Of a stretch of 64,000 bases of DNA, positions 45,069-53,763 are shown piece by piece. The stretch is from assembly GCA_030830785.1 (NCBI GenBank), contig JAURMI010000003.1, positions 1-64,000 on the forward strand. Reading direction: 5' to 3'. How positions within the stretch are numbered: the first letter of the stretch is position 1; each line of letters opens with the position of its first letter. The notes beneath the pieces are model-generated. The model searched no databases. It was not told the DNA's origin and saw only the letters and a list, made by a program, of their open reading frames with translations. The DNA is from Crocinitomicaceae bacterium (GTDB lineage: Bacteria; Bacteroidota; Bacteroidia; Flavobacteriales_D; Crocinitomicaceae). A program made the translations under genes and the position numbers.

Positions 45069-46232
45069 ATGCATTCAAGTCAAAACGCAAAAAGCACCCC
45101 TTTAAAAATTACACTAAAATGTTTTTTTGGTTTTGAAAATATTTTGGCAGAAGAACTATATGAACTTGGTTATACTCAATGTGAACAATTAAACCGTGCG
45201 GTACAAATTAGTGGGTCTTGGGACGATGTATATAAATTAAATTTATTTTGCCGTTGTGCAATTTCTATTTTAGTTGAAATTGATCAATTCTTTATTCAAA
45301 GTGAAGAAGATTTATATAAGCGCTCCTTGCAAATCAAATGGCACGAAATATTTGATGTGAACAAAACTTTTGCCGTAAAAGGCGCCATTTTTTCTCCAAT
45401 TTTCAAAAATACACATTACCCTTTTTTATTGGTAAAAGATGCCATTGTAGATACCTTCAACAAAAGGTTTAATCAGCGGCCCAATATTGATGTAAAAACG
45501 CCAAATGTACTTTTCGATTTATATATAAAGGATAAACAAGTAACGATCTCTGTCAATACAAGTGGCTTACCACTATTTCAAAGAGGTTATCGAAGTTCGG
45601 TTGGGGCCGCACCGCTCAATGAAGTCGTTGCTGCTTGTTTGGTGCGCATGTCTGGCTGGGATCGCAAACAAACCTTCGTAGATCCCTTTTGCGGATCGGG
45701 AACTATTCTCATTGAAGCCGCGCTTTTAGCAGCTGGAATTCCAAGTAATATTGAACGGCAACATTACGCGTTTAAAAACCTTAAAAATTATAATGCAAAA
45801 TGTTGGGAAGATATTTATCAAGGAGCAACACGAATTGTTCGTCAATTACCTTGCAACATAATTGGAGGTGATATATCAGATGAAATGGTACTTAAGGCAA
45901 GGAGAAACTTAAGAAAATTCTCCTTCGGACGCCTTGTTGAAATTTCATCCACCTCTTTTGATCAACTCAAAATGGAGCCCCCTGTTTTTATATTAACAAA
46001 TCCCCCTTATGATCAAAGACTCGCTGCAAATATTTTGGATCTGTACGGACAACTTGGTACATGGCTAAAACACAAGATGGCGCCTAGTTCAGTTTGCATT
46101 ATTAGCTCTAGTCGAGAAGGGTTCAATGCAATTGGCTTAAAAGCATCAGCTAAGCACCTTGTTTATAATGGCGATATCGAATGTGAATTTCGAAAATACG
46201 AATTATTTGAAGGTAAAAAGGACCTCAATTGA
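45069..46232 (+). CDS. rlmL: THUMP-domain 23S rRNA guanine N2-methyltransferase (RlmL N-half-like)
   Basis: 387 residues. A THUMP-type RNA-binding region (about 10-165: LKCFFGFENILAEELYELGY) leads to a Rossmann methyltransferase domain with SAM motif FVDPFCGSGTILIEAALLAAG and catalytic NPPYDQRL. Bacterial homologues (RlmL/YcbY N-terminal half) methylate G2445 of 23S rRNA; this protein lacks the RlmK half. ATG 45069 (MHSSQNAK) is preferred to TTG 45033, which would lie in the divergent promoter region. Its stop codon lies inside the palindrome assigned as the gltA terminator. Confidence 0.9.
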   Translation: MHSSQNAKSTPLKITLKCFFGFENILAEELYELGYTQCEQLNRAVQISGSWDDVYKLNLFCRCAISILVEIDQFFIQSEEDLYKRSLQIKWHEIFDVNKTFAVKGAIFSPIFKNTHYPFLLVKDAIVDTFNKRFNQRPNIDVKTPNVLFDLYIKDKQVTISVNTSGLPLFQRGYRSSVGAAPLNEVVAACLVRMSGWDRKQTFVDPFCGSGTILIEAALLAAGIPSNIERQHYAFKNLKNYNAKCWEDIYQGATRIVRQLPCNIIGGDISDEMVLKARRNLRKFSFGRLVEISSTSFDQLKMEPPVFILTNPPYDQRLAANILDLYGQLGTWLKHKMAPSSVCIISSSREGFNAIGLKASAKHLVYNGDIECEFRKYELFEGKKDLN

Positions 46233-46242
46233 GGACCTCTTA
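46217..46242 (-). terminator. Probable bidirectional terminator between rlmL-like gene and gltA
   Basis: CCTCAATTGAGG (46223-46234) is a perfect palindrome. The stem continues outward past an A-A mismatch (46222/46235) with GGA/TCC and a run of five T on the minus strand. It is about 10 nt past the gltA stop and contains the rlmL TGA. Weaker than the sucC terminator. Confidence 0.45.
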
Positions 46243-46250
46243 GAATGCTT

Positions 46251-47537
46251 TTATCTTTGATCGATGGGCAAATATTGCCTATTAATTTGACCTGTATAGA
46301 TTTGTCTTGGCCGACCAATAGGCTCCTTATTTTCGGTCATTTCTTTCCATTGCGCTATCCAGCCCGGCAGACGTCCAATGGCAAACATTACGGTAAACAT
46401 TTCCGTTGGTATGCCTAAAGCCTTATAGATGATTCCAGAATAAAAATCTACGTTAGGATAAAGATTTCGTGCTTTAAAGTAATCGTCTTCTAGGGCAACC
46501 TGCTCTAATTTTTTAGCAATTTCCAAAAGCGGATCATTCACACCAAGTTTTGCTAAAACATCATCACAAGCTTTCTTGATTATTCTAGCACGCGGATCAA
46601 AATTCTTATATACCCTATGACCAAAACCCATTAGTCGGAACGGATCTCCCTTGTCTTTTGCTTTTGCAACCCATTTATCTACATTTCCACCATCTTGATC
46701 AATCCGCTCTAACATTTCAATTACCTCTTGATTGGCACCACCATGTAGCGGGCCCCAAAGCGCTGAAATTCCTGCAGAAACTGAAGAATAAAGATTGGCT
46801 TGAGATGAACCAACTATTCTTACAGTTGAAGTGGAACAATTTTGTTCATGATCGGCGTGAAGAATGAGCAATTTATTTAAAGCATCGGTTACTACAGGGT
46901 CAACATGAAAATCTTCAGTAGGCATAGAAAACATCATATAAAGGAAATTCTTACAATAATCGTTTTCATTGCGCGGATACATAAATGGGTGGCGAATCAT
47001 GTTTTTGTATGACCATGCTGCCAGTGTAGGCAATTTTGCTAATAGACGGTGTATTGTCAAATTTTTAGCATCTGCACTTCGGTTTGGATCTAAAGATTCA
47101 GGATAAAAGGTTGCCAAGGAGGCGACCATTGATGAGAGCACGCCCATTGGATGAGCTTTTGAAGGATAAGCCTCAAAAAACTGCTTCATGTCTTCATGAA
47201 CCAAAGTATGTTTACTTATGCTGTCTTGAAAACCTGAAAGCTCTTCTTTATTGGGTAAATCCCCATAAATAAGCAAATATGCCACCTCAAGAAAGCTCGC
47301 ATTATCAGCGAGTTGATCAATTGAATAGCCTCTGTAATGCAAAATTCCTTCTTCGCCATCTAAAAAAGTAATCGCACTTTTGGTCGCACCAGTATTTTTA
47401 TATCCAGTATCGAGTGTAACATAACCTGTTAAATCGCGCAATTTGGAGATGTCAATCGCTTTTTCATTTTCAGTCCCAATTACAATTGGAAGTTCATAAA
47501 TCTTGCCGTCTAGTTCTAATTTGGCTTTTTCACTCAT
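46251..47537 (-). CDS. gltA: Citrate synthase
   Basis: Condenses oxaloacetate and acetyl-CoA at the entry of the TCA cycle. Segments: ITFLDGEEGILHYRGYSIDQ, LLILHADHEQNCSTSTVRIV, ISALWGPLHGGANQEVIEML (catalytic His) and FRLMGFGHRVYKNFDPRA (second His and Asp), ending GRLPGWIAQWKEM and RPRQIYTGQ. At 428 residues with the N-terminal extension it is the type II, hexameric form with NADH-sensitive relatives in other bacteria. Preceded by TAACTTAG promoter-like element. Confidence 0.97.
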   Translation of the reverse strand: MSEKAKLELDGKIYELPIVIGTENEKAIDISKLRDLTGYVTLDTGYKNTGATKSAITFLDGEEGILHYRGYSIDQLADNASFLEVAYLLIYGDLPNKEELSGFQDSISKHTLVHEDMKQFFEAYPSKAHPMGVLSSMVASLATFYPESLDPNRSADAKNLTIHRLLAKLPTLAAWSYKNMIRHPFMYPRNENDYCKNFLYMMFSMPTEDFHVDPVVTDALNKLLILHADHEQNCSTSTVRIVGSSQANLYSSVSAGISALWGPLHGGANQEVIEMLERIDQDGGNVDKWVAKAKDKGDPFRLMGFGHRVYKNFDPRARIIKKACDDVLAKLGVNDPLLEIAKKLEQVALEDDYFKARNLYPNVDFYSGIIYKALGIPTEMFTVMFAIGRLPGWIAQWKEMTENKEPIGRPRQIYTGQINRQYLPIDQR

Positions 47538-47570
47538 TTGATGGAAATATGTCGTTTGATAATTGTGTGG

Positions 47571-47578
47571 CTAAGTTA
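47571..47578 (-). promoter_or_regulatory. Probable variant -7 element of gltA
   Basis: TAACTTAG on the minus strand, one mismatch to TAnnTTTG, 33 nt upstream of ATG 47537. A TTG at 47596-47598 (minus strand) lies 17 nt further upstream. Same variant as at 12161-12168. Confidence 0.4.
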
Positions 47579-47636
47579 CAAAAGAAAGTATAATTCAAGG
47601 GAATCATTACTTAAAACATATAATTGATGCAATAGT

Positions 47637-49796
47637 TTATAGCTCATCTAAAATATAATCATGAATCATATTGAATAAATGATTGCGGGTGTTGCCACCA
47701 TATATTCCATGATTTTTATTTGGATAAATAAACAAATCAAATTGCTTATTGGCTTTTACCAATGCACTGATCATTTCCATTGAATTTTGGTAATGAACAT
47801 TATCATCTGCTGCTCCATGGATTAAAAAATACTTGCCTTGAAGATCTGCTGCAAAATTTATAGGCGAATTATTATCGTATCCATCGGCATTTTCTTGTGG
47901 GGTTTGCATAAAGCGTTCTGTGTAAATATTATCATAAAATCTCCAATTGGTAACCGGAGCAACCGCAATCCCTACTCTGAACAGCCCCTTGCCTTTTGTC
48001 ATCGCTAAAGATGACATAAAACCACCATAGCTCCAGCCCATAATACCTAAACGATTGGCATCGACATCCGAACGCTTGGCAAATGCACGTGTTGCATCTA
48101 AAACATCTTCTAATTCTAATTTACCCAATTGTAAATAGGTTGACTTTTTAAAATCTGCTCCTCGGAATTGAGTTCCACGTGGGTCAATGCTCAATACCAT
48201 ATAACCATCTTGTGCCAGTAAATTGTGAAAGAAATAGTCATTGCCATCCCAGCTATCCAACACTTCATTGTGCCCAGGGCCACCATAAACATTTACAAAT
48301 ACAGGATATTTTTTAGTAGGGTTATAATTTTTAGGTAAAATTAACGATGCATTGAGTTGAGCATTGGGAGTTGCGATGGAAATAAATTTCTTTTCGCTTA
48401 AATTCTCTTTTTTCATCTTTTTAAGCAAGTCGGCATTATCTTCCAAAACGCTTACCAATTCTCCGTTGGCCTTTCTCAAAGAAAATACTGGAGTTGTATT
48501 GGCATTTGAATAATTGAGAATGAAATATTTCATTCCATTAAGAAATTCACCATTGTTATAACCTAACTCAGGGGTAAGGTTGGTTTTATTTTTACCATCT
48601 AAATCTATACAGTAAATAGACTTGTAAATTGCACCTGGTTCAGCAGAAGAATAATATATTACTCCTTTTTGTTCATCTAATCCCAAAAACTCAATTACAT
48701 CCCAATTTCCCGAAGTTATTGGCGTAGAGGTTCCATCCATTTCAATTCTATAAATATGATTAAAACCGCTTGACTCACTGGTTCTAATGATGGACTTACC
48801 ATCTTTCAAAATCAAAAGATTGTTATCTACATCTATGTAGGTATTGGAATTTTCCGTGAAGAACTTATTAATTGTAACTTGCTTTTGATTGGCATCAATC
48901 AACCAATAATTCAATTGATTTTGATGGCGATTTAATGTTTGAACAACCAATTGATTTGATTGAGAAGACCAATTTAATCTCGGTATATATTCAAATGAAT
49001 CGAGGCTAATTTCTTGAATTTTTGCATTGTCAACCTCCAACAAATTCAAGCTTACTTTGCTGTTAAGTTCGCCTGCCTTTGGATATTTGTATTTATATTG
49101 CTGTGGGTAAAGCTCACCATAAAGCGCCATTTGATATTCCGGCACTTGTCTTTCATCAAACTTTAAAAAAGCGATTAGCTTACTATCTGGCGACCAACAA
49201 TAGGCTTTGGTAATAGCGAATTCTTCTTCATAGACCCAATCTGTAGTTCCATTTATTATTTTTTTACGCTTTCCATCCTCGGTGAGTTTTTTTACCTTTC
49301 CTGTGGATAGTTCTTTAACAAAAAGGTCGTTTCCATGAATATAGGAAACCAATTTTCCATCAGGACTGTATTCAGCAAGGGTTTGTGGTGTATGATCGGC
49401 ATCTAAAGGAGCTAACTTTTTAGTTTGAAAATCGTACAAATAATATACTGCTTCAAAACTTCGGCGGTAAACAGAAGTTGGGTTTGTTATGAGTAGCACT
49501 TTCTGCTCATTTGAGTTAAATTCAAAACCGCTCACTTGGATAGGCTGGTTATTGTATTTCAAATCATCGTTAGAAACAAGTACCTCTGGGGTTTTCGTTG
49601 GGTCTTCTACATGGCCCTTAACTATATTTCCTTGGTCGTCGAAATCTACGTAATGCTGGCCATCTTGAAGCATCTGATATGAGCCAGCTCCGGCAGCTAT
49701 AAACTCATAGCTTTTCCAAATGCGCTCTACGTTAAGCGATTGCGCTATTGTTAATTGAGTTATTAATCCCAAAGAAAAAAGAAGAATGTATCGCAT
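47637..49796 (-). CDS. S9 family serine peptidase (dipeptidyl-peptidase IV-like)
   Basis: 719 residues from ATG 49796. A signal peptide (RYILLFSLGLITQLTIAQ) precedes an eight-bladed propeller of DPPIV type (YSPDGKLVSYIHGNDLFVK; ITKAYCWSPDSKLIAFLKFDE, with a Glu pair motif VYEEEF). The alpha/beta-hydrolase domain has Ser in IMGWSYGGFMSSLAM (about 587), Asp in HGAADDNVHYQNS and His in YPNKNHGIYGGNTRNH. The VYEEEF double Glu binds the peptide N-terminus in DPPIV, supporting Xaa-Pro dipeptidase activity in the periplasm or outer surface. An upstream TTG at 49838 lies beyond the TACATTTG promoter region and was rejected. Confidence 0.92.
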   Translation of the reverse strand: MRYILLFSLGLITQLTIAQSLNVERIWKSYEFIAAGAGSYQMLQDGQHYVDFDDQGNIVKGHVEDPTKTPEVLVSNDDLKYNNQPIQVSGFEFNSNEQKVLLITNPTSVYRRSFEAVYYLYDFQTKKLAPLDADHTPQTLAEYSPDGKLVSYIHGNDLFVKELSTGKVKKLTEDGKRKKIINGTTDWVYEEEFAITKAYCWSPDSKLIAFLKFDERQVPEYQMALYGELYPQQYKYKYPKAGELNSKVSLNLLEVDNAKIQEISLDSFEYIPRLNWSSQSNQLVVQTLNRHQNQLNYWLIDANQKQVTINKFFTENSNTYIDVDNNLLILKDGKSIIRTSESSGFNHIYRIEMDGTSTPITSGNWDVIEFLGLDEQKGVIYYSSAEPGAIYKSIYCIDLDGKNKTNLTPELGYNNGEFLNGMKYFILNYSNANTTPVFSLRKANGELVSVLEDNADLLKKMKKENLSEKKFISIATPNAQLNASLILPKNYNPTKKYPVFVNVYGGPGHNEVLDSWDGNDYFFHNLLAQDGYMVLSIDPRGTQFRGADFKKSTYLQLGKLELEDVLDATRAFAKRSDVDANRLGIMGWSYGGFMSSLAMTKGKGLFRVGIAVAPVTNWRFYDNIYTERFMQTPQENADGYDNNSPINFAADLQGKYFLIHGAADDNVHYQNSMEMISALVKANKQFDLFIYPNKNHGIYGGNTRNHLFNMIHDYILDEL

Positions 49797-49813
49797 TATA
49801 ATAATTTTAAGGC

Positions 49814-49821
49814 CAAATGTA
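49814..49821 (-). promoter_or_regulatory. -7 promoter element of the DPPIV-like gene
   Basis: TACATTTG on the minus strand, 17 nt upstream of ATG 49796, with a possible -33 TTG at 49843-49845. Confidence 0.6.
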
Positions 49822-49891
49822 CAATAATTAAACCACAAGGGCCAATGCTTTTTAATTCAAAAAATGATCAAAAAATGTAAGGTGAATGCTC

Positions 49892-49922
49892 TTGTATTAC
49901 TTTATTTAATTACGTAGATTTG
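49892..49922 (+). promoter_or_regulatory. Promoter of the nucleic-acid scavenging operon
   Basis: TTG at 49892-49894, a 20 nt spacer and TAGATTTG at 49915-49922 form a near-consensus Bacteroidota promoter, 35 nt upstream of ATG 49958. It is the only exact -7 match seen ahead of the next five genes and no terminator hairpin is apparent between them, so it probably drives all of 49958-57649. Confidence 0.7.
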
Positions 49923-49957
49923 TCAAAGATTAAACATAAGTTTTAAAATTTAAAAGC

Positions 49958-51022
49958 ATGATGAAATATACTATTCTCTTTTTATTATTAATTGGAAGTT
50001 TAAACCTTCACGCTCAAAATACCTGTAATGAACTTTTCATTTCGGAATACGTCGAAGGTTGGTCGAATAATAAGGCTTTAGAGATTTACAACCCAACAGA
50101 TAATCCGATAGACCTATCGGGATATTTTGTGAGTCGTTATTCGAATGGTGCAACAACAGCAACTGTTGCCAATTCAGTACAATTGACAGGCGTTGTTCCT
50201 CCTAAAGGAGTATATGTAGGTGTTATTGAAAAATTAGACTCAATGGGTACAGGACAAGAAGCTCCTGTTTGGGATTCACTTCAATATCGGGCAGATGGTT
50301 TTTACTGTGCAGATTACAACGTTTCAAACGCTTGGTATTGGAATGGTAATGATGCTGTTCTATTGGCCAAAGGAACACTTCCTGCAAGCCCTACGACAGT
50401 TATAAATGCTACTAATGTTTCTGGTTTTGCCATAATAGATGTATTTGGAAAAATTGGCGAAAATCCGGCCAATGAAACAGGTTCATCATCTGGAAATGAT
50501 GGTGCATGGTCCTCTCAATTTCCCTACAGCACCGGTTTAGGAGTGCTTATTACCAAAGATCATAGCATGATTAGAAAACCAGGGATTTTAAAAGGACAAA
50601 CAACTAACCCTTCTTTTTTTGATCCTCTACTTGAGTGGGATAGTATTCCACCAGTGGTTGTGCGTTTAAATGCAAATGGAGATACACTTTTTGGACAGAG
50701 TGGAAACCCAATCTTGGATGGAAATTGGACTTCTTTAGGAGTGCATGAATGCGATTGCAATTCAATTGGGCTTCATCAAGATATCAAAGCAGCGCCAAGT
50801 GTTTATCCTAACCCGAGTAATGGTGTAGTTCACGTAAAGACCCAAAATGAAATTCGCAAGATTCAAGTCGTTTCGGCACTTGGGCAGCAAATCAAAGAAA
50901 TAAATGTTTCAAGTTCTCAAGGGCAAGTTGATATAGATCTAAATAATTTGCACGGTGTTTATTTTCTTCGACTTTTACAATCTAATGGAGAGCAAACGCT
51001 ACATAAGGTAATTATTCGCTAA
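49958..51022 (+). CDS. T9SS-secreted lamin-tail-domain protein
   Basis: 354 residues. A signal peptide (to HAQ, about residue 20) precedes a lamin-tail domain: LFISEYVEGWSNNKALEIYN and NPIDLSGYFVSRYSNGA, then WYWNGNDAVLLAKG. A type A T9SS sorting domain follows at about 280-354 (SVYPNPSNGVVHV, GVYFLRLLQSNG). Lamin-tail domains commonly accompany secreted nucleases and may bind DNA or the matrix. Directly followed by the receptor gene without a gap (stop 51022, ATG 51023). Possible role: anchoring nuclease activity or DNA at the surface (inference). Confidence 0.82.
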   Translation: MMKYTILFLLLIGSLNLHAQNTCNELFISEYVEGWSNNKALEIYNPTDNPIDLSGYFVSRYSNGATTATVANSVQLTGVVPPKGVYVGVIEKLDSMGTGQEAPVWDSLQYRADGFYCADYNVSNAWYWNGNDAVLLAKGTLPASPTTVINATNVSGFAIIDVFGKIGENPANETGSSSGNDGAWSSQFPYSTGLGVLITKDHSMIRKPGILKGQTTNPSFFDPLLEWDSIPPVVVRLNANGDTLFGQSGNPILDGNWTSLGVHECDCNSIGLHQDIKAAPSVYPNPSNGVVHVKTQNEIRKIQVVSALGQQIKEINVSSSQGQVDIDLNNLHGVYFLRLLQSNGEQTLHKVIIR

Positions 51023-53761
51023 ATGTCGCGTTTAAGTCTTCTCTTTTTTATTTTTGTTGGCGCAACATTCGCTGCAATTGGTCAAAATAGCGGTACAATT
51101 TCAGGTATAGCACTCATGACACCAGGTGATATACCGGTTGCAGGTGCAAAAATAAGCCTCATAAAGGATAACCAAACCGTAAAGTTGACAGCCACCAACG
51201 ATGAAGGATTTTACACACTTGAAAATGTGCCTTTTGACCAATATTTGTTGTTATTCACCCTTCCTTTAACTGATACCGTAAGACACTTTATCGAACTAAA
51301 TCAGCCCAACTTAATACAAAATGTAGCAATTCGCCCAACACAAGAAGTTAGAGAAATTCGTGTAATTGGCAACTTAGTTCGCGGCCAAAATGTACCTGTG
51401 GCTGTCACAAAAATTGATACAAAAAAAATAACTGAGGAACTCGCCTCGAGAGATCTTCCGATGCTTTTAAATGGGACAGCAGGGGTTTATGCTACAACGC
51501 AAGGAGGAGGAGATGGCGATGCGAGAATTAATGTCCGAGGTTTTGACCAACGAAATGTCGGTGTAATGATCGATGGTGTGCCGGTAAATGACATGGAAAA
51601 TGGTGCTGTTTATTGGTCAAATTGGTTTGGATTGGATGCCATTACATCTCAAATGCAAGTTCAGCGTGGTTTGGGTGCAACAAAAATTGCTATGCCTTCC
51701 ATAGGTGGAACCATAAATATCATTACACAAGGTGTTGGCACAAAAAAAGGTGGGAGTTTTAAACAAGAATACGCCACTGGCAATTTTCTAAGGAGTACCC
51801 TTTCTTACAATACGGGTATGACCAAATCGGGTTGGGGACTTACCTTATCTGCTTCATACAAGCAAGGGCAAGGTTGGGTGGATGGTACACCCACTCAAGG
51901 ATTTTTTGGTTATACAAAAATATCTAAACGTCTTAACAATCATTTACTTACGCTTTCTGCTTTTGCGGCGCCACAACACCACGGGCAGCGCTCCTATAAC
52001 CAAGGAATTCAATATTGGGATTCCACAAGATCTCAGCAACTCGGCATCCCATTTGATTCAACCCTCATTCTCAACGACATGGGGATTCGTTACAACCAAC
52101 ATTGGGGCTATGTTACCAATTCAAGTGGCCAGCGAGAAATACTCAACGAAAGGGAAAACTTCTACAATAAACCGCAGATTACGCTCAAAGATTTTTGGGC
52201 AGTCAATGAAAAACTCGATATCTCAAATTTGGCCTACGTTTCTATTGGGCGCGGTGGCGGCACGAGTATTTTCAATTCTTCTGCTATTCTCCGCGACAGT
52301 AATTCCAACATCGATTGGGATCAAATGATTCAAGAAAATCAAGTGAACTCTCTATTCGGCACACCTAATATTGATCCAATTTATTCTCCAACAGAAATCA
52401 AAGCTAGTCAGATACTTTTGGCCAGTAGGAATAATCACTTCTGGGTAGGATACCTTGGCCAGTTCAATTATCAATATTCAAAGTCAACGTCTTTTTCTGG
52501 TGGTATTGATTTTCGCTACTATCAAGGAAGACACTATCAAGAAATCACCAATTTATTGGGTGCAGATTATTTTGTGAGCGCGGCAAATTTTAACGATCCC
52601 GACCCTATGCAACGCGTTGGAGATAAGATCGCTAAAAACACCTTTAATGCAGATAGAGACGGAGTGGTAACCTACGGTGGTTTATTTGGACAAGTGGAAC
52701 ATAATGGCGATCGCGTGAATTGGTTTTTCAATATGTCGAGTATTGTTAATGGTTATAAAGGAATAGATTATTTTCAAAGAAAATTGCTCGATTTAGGTGA
52801 TACAATCTTGCGCATTGGTGCACTTGATACCATTCAATATAACGGCCAAACATATGATGCCAATTCTACAGGTCTTAGTTATTATCAAACGCCATGGAAG
52901 TACATCCCAGGAATTACATTAAAAGGAGGTCTGAGTTACAAGCTCAATAAATTTCAAGATGTATACTGTAATTTAGGTTATTTAAACCGCACACCACAAT
53001 TTTCGAATGTCATCGACAATAATACCAATAGTTTCTTTGGTGAAATTGTAAACGAAATTATCTATGCAGCCGAAGGCGGTTATCATTACACGAACAAACA
53101 CTTCGGCATCAATTACAACGCCTATTTTACTAACTGGAAAAACAAGCCATTTCCCTATGGAGTAGCTGTGCCTGATCCCAATGATCCTACAGAATATATT
53201 CGCGTCAATATCAATGGTATGGATGCCATACATATGGGTAATGAATTAGATATTGCTTGGGAAATCGCGCCAAAAATATCTTTTGAATTCATGGTATCGG
53301 TAGGTAACTGGATTTGGAATTCGAGTAAAACGGTTTTCATTCCTCAGTATGACTCTCTGGAATTTACTTTTGATGCAAAAGGTGTGCATGTCGGTGATGC
53401 AGCACAAACGGCAATGTCCGCCTCATTTCGTTACGAACCATTCAAGCGAAGTTATTTAAAAATTCAAGGGCAATATTTTGACCGTTATTATGCCAATTTT
53501 GATCCTTTCTCTTTGCAAGGAGCCAATGGCGGCCGCGATTCCTGGATGATTCCATCTTACTCGCTTTTAAATTTATTTGGCGGTTATCGCTACAAGCAGT
53601 TTAATGCCGGTTTTGCGATCACCAATTTACTCAACAATTCTTTTATTTCGGATGCCATCAACAACGCCAATGGCATATACGATCAGTTCGATGCACGTTC
53701 TGCCACTGTGATGTTTGGTCAGGGCTTGCGTTTTAGTTTTAATTTAAGCATAAACTTTTAA
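51023..53761 (+). CDS. TonB-dependent outer-membrane receptor
   Basis: 912 residues. The signal peptide (to IGQ) precedes a CarboxypepD_reg-like Ig domain (about 25-110; ATNDEGFYTLENVPF). The plug domain has VRGFDQRNVGVMIDGVPVNDMENGAVYW and GLGATKIAMPSIGGTINIITQG. A 22-stranded barrel follows and ends FGQGLRFSFNLSINF. No SusD partner is adjacent, so it is not a classical SusC/D pair. Inferred to import a product of nucleic-acid breakdown because the genes on either side encode a lamin-tail protein and a nuclease plus a 5'-nucleotidase. Ligand unproven. Confidence 0.92.
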   Translation: MSRLSLLFFIFVGATFAAIGQNSGTISGIALMTPGDIPVAGAKISLIKDNQTVKLTATNDEGFYTLENVPFDQYLLLFTLPLTDTVRHFIELNQPNLIQNVAIRPTQEVREIRVIGNLVRGQNVPVAVTKIDTKKITEELASRDLPMLLNGTAGVYATTQGGGDGDARINVRGFDQRNVGVMIDGVPVNDMENGAVYWSNWFGLDAITSQMQVQRGLGATKIAMPSIGGTINIITQGVGTKKGGSFKQEYATGNFLRSTLSYNTGMTKSGWGLTLSASYKQGQGWVDGTPTQGFFGYTKISKRLNNHLLTLSAFAAPQHHGQRSYNQGIQYWDSTRSQQLGIPFDSTLILNDMGIRYNQHWGYVTNSSGQREILNERENFYNKPQITLKDFWAVNEKLDISNLAYVSIGRGGGTSIFNSSAILRDSNSNIDWDQMIQENQVNSLFGTPNIDPIYSPTEIKASQILLASRNNHFWVGYLGQFNYQYSKSTSFSGGIDFRYYQGRHYQEITNLLGADYFVSAANFNDPDPMQRVGDKIAKNTFNADRDGVVTYGGLFGQVEHNGDRVNWFFNMSSIVNGYKGIDYFQRKLLDLGDTILRIGALDTIQYNGQTYDANSTGLSYYQTPWKYIPGITLKGGLSYKLNKFQDVYCNLGYLNRTPQFSNVIDNNTNSFFGEIVNEIIYAAEGGYHYTNKHFGINYNAYFTNWKNKPFPYGVAVPDPNDPTEYIRVNINGMDAIHMGNELDIAWEIAPKISFEFMVSVGNWIWNSSKTVFIPQYDSLEFTFDAKGVHVGDAAQTAMSASFRYEPFKRSYLKIQGQYFDRYYANFDPFSLQGANGGRDSWMIPSYSLLNLFGGYRYKQFNAGFAITNLLNNSFISDAINNANGIYDQFDARSATVMFGQGLRFSFNLSINF

Positions 53762-53763
53762 TC

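Noticed and set aside
49797-49838. N-terminal extension of the DPPIV-like enzyme
   Set aside because: The extension runs through the TACATTTG promoter, and the ATG at 49796 begins a good signal peptide.
51882-52328. 148-residue plus-strand open frame inside the TonB receptor
   Set aside because: The receptor frame is strongly conserved across this region, and the alternative frame shows no domain or start signal.
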